The notes below the pieces were generated by a model. It was not told the origin of the DNA. It was given only the letters and a program-made list of their open reading frames with translations, and searched no databases. A DNA stretch of 23,077 nucleotides from CAZNGF01 sp964572855 (lineage in GTDB: Bacteria; Bipolaricaulota; Bipolaricaulia; RBG-16-55-9; JAJCYT01), in assembly GCA_964572855.1 (NCBI GenBank), contig CAZNGF010000051.1, positions 1 to 23,077 of the forward strand. Reading direction: 5' to 3'. Position 1 is the stretch's first letter. Each line of letters opens with the position of its first letter. The translations under genes and the position numbers were made by a program. Positions 20,747-23,077 of this stretch are shown one piece after another.

Positions 20747-21661
20747 TCAAAACACCAGCGAGAGCGCCAGCCGGTGCGCTCCGCCCAGGGGCAGGGTGGT
20801 GAAGGCGTAGTCCACGCGGAAGTTCTGTTGGAACGTGAAGCCGAGCCCCAACGCGAACGTCACCCCGTTGCGCGTGAAGAACCCCGTCCGCAGGGCCAGC
20901 TCGCCGGCGCCCGAGACCGGCACGGCGTACTCGGCCCCCCAGTGGAGCCCGTCCGAGGTGTTGAACTCCAGCGCGGTCGTGACCGGCTCGATCCGAAACG
21001 AGCTCCCGACGCGCAGCACCAGGGGCAGCGCCTCCTCGTGCCCGCTCCCATAGCTCAGGCCCGGGCCCAGGTTGTCGAGCGCGAGCCCGAAGCGAACCCC
21101 CTCCAACACGCCCGCCAGCCGCCCGAGCTCCCACAGCACCGAGGGGTCGAGCGCGAAGGTCGCGCCGCTGCCCCCCTCGAGCGTGTTGACGCTCAGGAAC
21201 TTGAAGCGCAGGCCCAGCGCCAGGTCCTCCAGCGCGGAGGCGCGGATGAACGAGCCCAGCCGGATGGCCCCGGCCCCCAGCACGGCCGTCTGGCCGTAGC
21301 CAAACGGGTCGCCCTCGTCGTCGTTTTCGTCCCGCTGCACGAGCCCGCCGACGTTGTAAAAGGCCAGACCGCCGCCAAAGGACGGCAGCGCCCCCATGAG
21401 CGAGCCCACCGTGGCCACACCCAAGTGGCTCTCGAGCACGCCGTGGGCGTGGATCCCGTCCAGCAGCGCCAGGCCCGCCGGGTTGAACATGACGGCCTGC
21501 TCGTCGTCGGCCAGCCCGGCAAACGCCCCGCCCATGCCGGAAGCGCGCACGCCCCAAGCAAGATCAAACACCGTCATCGCCGAGGTGGCCTGCGCGCTCG
21601 CGGGCACCTGCCCCGCCAACGCAACCAGCAGTATCAGAATCAGTCCGGTTGTCGCTCTCAT
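20747..21661 (-). CDS. PorV/PorQ-family outer-membrane protein (copy A)
   Basis: This 304-residue protein has a signal peptide (1-24, ASA-Q) and the same signature as copy B: WGVRASGMGGAFAGLADDE, then MFNPAGLALL. The remainder is amphipathic strands, ending YAFTTLPLGGAHRLALSLVF, a final strand closing on Phe as in many outer-membrane barrels. GGGGGAG lies 4 nt before the ATG on the minus strand. The gene begins 11 nt after the stop of the cohesin-PKD gene. It lacks the Cys-rich tail of copy B. Together with the neighbour it forms a cargo/shuttle pair. Outer-membrane location is well supported; the shuttle role is by analogy with type IX secretion. Confidence 0.86.
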   Translation of the reverse strand: MRATTGLILILLVALAGQVPASAQATSAMTVFDLAWGVRASGMGGAFAGLADDEQAVMFNPAGLALLDGIHAHGVLESHLGVATVGSLMGALPSFGGGLAFYNVGGLVQRDENDDEGDPFGYGQTAVLGAGAIRLGSFIRASALEDLALGLRFKFLSVNTLEGGSGATFALDPSVLWELGRLAGVLEGVRFGLALDNLGPGLSYGSGHEEALPLVLRVGSSFRIEPVTTALEFNTSDGLHWGAEYAVPVSGAGELALRTGFFTRNGVTFALGLGFTFQQNFRVDYAFTTLPLGGAHRLALSLVF

Positions 21662-21672
21662 CCGCTCCCCCT

Positions 21673-22797
21673 TCACCGCTGCACGACCAGCTTGCCGGTG
21701 GGCGAGCGGCCCACCACGGCCCCGTTCTCCCCGCGGGCCACGATCACGTAGCCGTACGCGCCGTTGGGAACGGGGTCGCCGTTCTCATCGGTCAAGTTCC
21801 ATGCCAGTTCGCTCGCGTTCACGTTCAGGTTCGCCTCCAGCACGCGCCGCCCCTTGGCGGAGAACACCGAGAGCGTCGCCGCTTCCGCCCCGCGCGGCAG
21901 GTGGTAGACGAAGGTCACCCTCGTCCGTGCCGGCTGCGGGTAGGTGTGCGTCTCGACGCTGCCCGAGGTCACGGCGGTCGAGACCTCGAGCTCGCGGCTC
22001 TGTGAGTCGGACTGCCCGAAGCTGTCCACCACGGTGAGCGTCACGGTGAACGTGCCGGTCTCGGTGTAGGTGTGCGCCGGGTTGCGCTCGTTGCTGGTCG
22101 TCCCGTCCCCGAAGTCCCAGCTGCGCGACTCAATCGAGCCGCCCTGCGGCGAGGCCGTCGTGTCGCGGAACTGGACGGGCTCGTCCACGAACGGGTCCGA
22201 CGGCTCGACCGTAAAGCTCGCCCGCAGCGGCTGCTGGGCGATCACCGTGAGCCGCCCGCTGTTGATGGTGCGCGGGATCGAGACGCCGTTTTTGTCGTTG
22301 AAGGTCGTGAGTGTCAGGTTCAGGTTCGTGCTGTCGTTCACCTGGCCCGTGGCCGCGAAGGTGAACTGCAGCACGTCGCCGCTTTGCAGGAAGGGGTCGT
22401 TGGTCTTGGCCACCACGAAGCGCGCCTCGCCCGGCGTGTCCAGTTTGGAGGCGAACACGGTGTAGCCGTTGAGCCCCTCGATGCGGGTCACGCGGGCCAC
22501 CTCGGAATCGTAGTTGAGCCGCCCCTGAAAGTCGGACAGCCCCGCGCCGCTGATCCCGCCGATCGACATCTTGACGTTGATCGCCTGCCCCTCGGGCACG
22601 GACACGTTGGCGATCGACACCGTGGCCGTGTCCTGCGCCCAGCCGCTGGGCCAGCCCCACAGGGCCAGCACACACACCCATCCCAGTATCAACAGCCCTC
22701 TTAGGCCGGCCCACCAAACCCGGTTCGCGTCACCGAACGCCGTGCCGGACCTACGCCCGGGTTGGTTGGCGGCGCTTGCTGTGGTTTCTCTGTTCAT
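21673..22797 (-). CDS. secreted cohesin-PKD protein with type IX-like C-terminal tail (copy A)
   Basis: This 374-residue protein has a long signal region (1-54; hydrophobic 33-48, ending SGWAQ), a cohesin-like domain (57-187; SVPEGQAINVKMSIGGISG, DFQGRLNYDSEVARV), a PKD domain (191-273; RSWDFGDGTT, FTVTLTVVD) and a C-terminal tail domain (281-374). The tail has THTYPQPARTRVTFVY, LSVFSAKGRRVLEANL, LAWNLTDENGDPVPNG and the end KLVVQR. It shares the order of domains and the L-N-V-N...E...W-N-L-T-D...G...P-V-P-N-G-x-Y core with copy B. No Shine-Dalgarno sequence precedes the ATG; the long N-region is notable. First gene of the four-gene minus-strand unit. Cohesin-like domains bind partner proteins in other systems, but no partner is evident here. 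Confidence 0.85.
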   Translation of the reverse strand: MNRETTASAANQPGRRSGTAFGDANRVWWAGLRGLLILGWVCVLALWGWPSGWAQDTATVSIANVSVPEGQAINVKMSIGGISGAGLSDFQGRLNYDSEVARVTRIEGLNGYTVFASKLDTPGEARFVVAKTNDPFLQSGDVLQFTFAATGQVNDSTNLNLTLTTFNDKNGVSIPRTINSGRLTVIAQQPLRASFTVEPSDPFVDEPVQFRDTTASPQGGSIESRSWDFGDGTTSNERNPAHTYTETGTFTVTLTVVDSFGQSDSQSRELEVSTAVTSGSVETHTYPQPARTRVTFVYHLPRGAEAATLSVFSAKGRRVLEANLNVNASELAWNLTDENGDPVPNGAYGYVIVARGENGAVVGRSPTGKLVVQR

Positions 22798-22975
22798 AGC
22801 GGTTCTCACGACGTTAGCATGGTGAGGCAGGGGTGAGAAACCAAGGACATTCGTCTGCGGGGGCGTTGACTGTGGTCACTCGCGGGGGAGCCAAAAAGGG
22901 GCCTCCAGATCGCGCTTTCCGCTGCCGGCATGTGCGCGCCCCAGCCGCACCGTCATCGACACCCCGCAGGGGCGC

Positions 22976-23009
22976 GAAAAGGAAAGCCGCCCTCGAAAAG
23001 AGAGCGGCT
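22976..23009 (-). terminator. intrinsic terminator for the upstream tail-bearing gene
   Basis: Read on the minus strand, AGCCGCTCTC and GAGGGCGGCT form a 10-bp stem (one G-T pair) with loop TTTTC, followed by TTCCTTTTCG. It starts 31 nt past the stop at 23041-23043. It separates that gene from the four-gene unit downstream. The rest of the 243-bp interval (22798-22975) must contain the promoter of that unit; no convincing hexamers were found. Confidence 0.7.
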
Positions 23010-23040
23010 CCCTCTTGCTTCCTTTGGAACAACGGAGGAT

Positions 23041-23077
23041 CTAGCGGAGGATCACCAATTTGTTGACCTCGCTGCGC
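23041..23077 (-). CDS. C-terminal end of a third type IX-like tail protein (partial)
   Basis: Only the last 12 codons are in the window. On the minus strand they read R-S-E-V-N-K-L-V-I-L-R-stop. The end matches the neighbours: RSPTGKLVVQR (21673 gene) and RTPVDVLAIQR (19593 gene). The next feature downstream is a good terminator, which supports a true gene end. The rest of the gene lies outside the window. A third surface protein of the same sorting type is likely. Confidence 0.6.
   Translation of the reverse strand, partial: RSEVNKLVILR

Noticed and set aside
22833..23066. A 77-residue plus-strand frame at the window end
   Set aside because: It runs through the minus-strand terminator and gene end, has basic low-complexity composition and no ribosome binding site.

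Overview
The window looks like a scaffold from a GC-rich (about two-thirds G+C by eye) uncultured bacterium. It contains exactly 100 N at 2295-2394, the usual placeholder for a gap of unknown length. The envelope genes imply a diderm cell: two PorV-type outer-membrane proteins, a large barrel-like protein, and secreted cohesin/PKD proteins with type IX-like C-terminal tails. I cannot fix the phylum. The mix fits deep-branching candidate phyla, but nothing here is diagnostic.

Layout. (1) 52-1066: an unknown small protein (-) and a CcdC/DUF1453-like membrane protein (+). (2) 1228-6129 (+): a secreted-structure locus. It has two paralogous small secreted beta-rich proteins, a two-domain Ig-like protein resembling PapD chaperones or WxL-interacting proteins, and a 976-residue protein with Ig-like, barrel-like, two Cna-B-like and one PKD regions. 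This could be an alternative chaperone-usher or WxL-like surface-assembly system. (3) 6390-11009 (+): a metal operon of MntR-type regulator, Tat-exported two-domain multicopper oxidase, ZIP permease with an extra extracytoplasmic domain, secreted YVTN beta-propeller and Tat lipoprotein cupredoxin. A near-consensus promoter with an overlapping palindrome precedes it. A P1B-4 metal-efflux ATPase (11283-13304) follows from its own promoter. (4) 13369-18251: PIG-L deacetylase and GNAT acetyltransferase (+); YbaK deacylase and a 31-residue membrane peptide (-); NDUFA9-like SDR, S1-domain protein and Nudix hydrolase (+). (5) 18553-23077 (-): two tandem copies of a two-gene module (cohesin-PKD-tail cargo, then a PorV-like protein), each pair separated by exactly 11 nt, plus the last codons of a third tail-bearing protein at the window edge.

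Two regulatory themes recur. Three genes have a TANNNT -10-like hexamer exactly 6 nt before the ATG, which suggests leaderless transcription. A family of palindromic repeats built on GTAGGGG-ended hairpins sits beside gene 3' ends at five loci. Two full copies are both 184 bp, align without gaps at about 80% identity by eye, and carry a compensatory base-pair change.

The strongest candidates for undescribed biology are the usher/WxL-like locus, the oxidase-permease-propeller-cupredoxin operon under an Mn-type regulator, the duplicated cargo-PorV module, and the 184-bp hairpin element.
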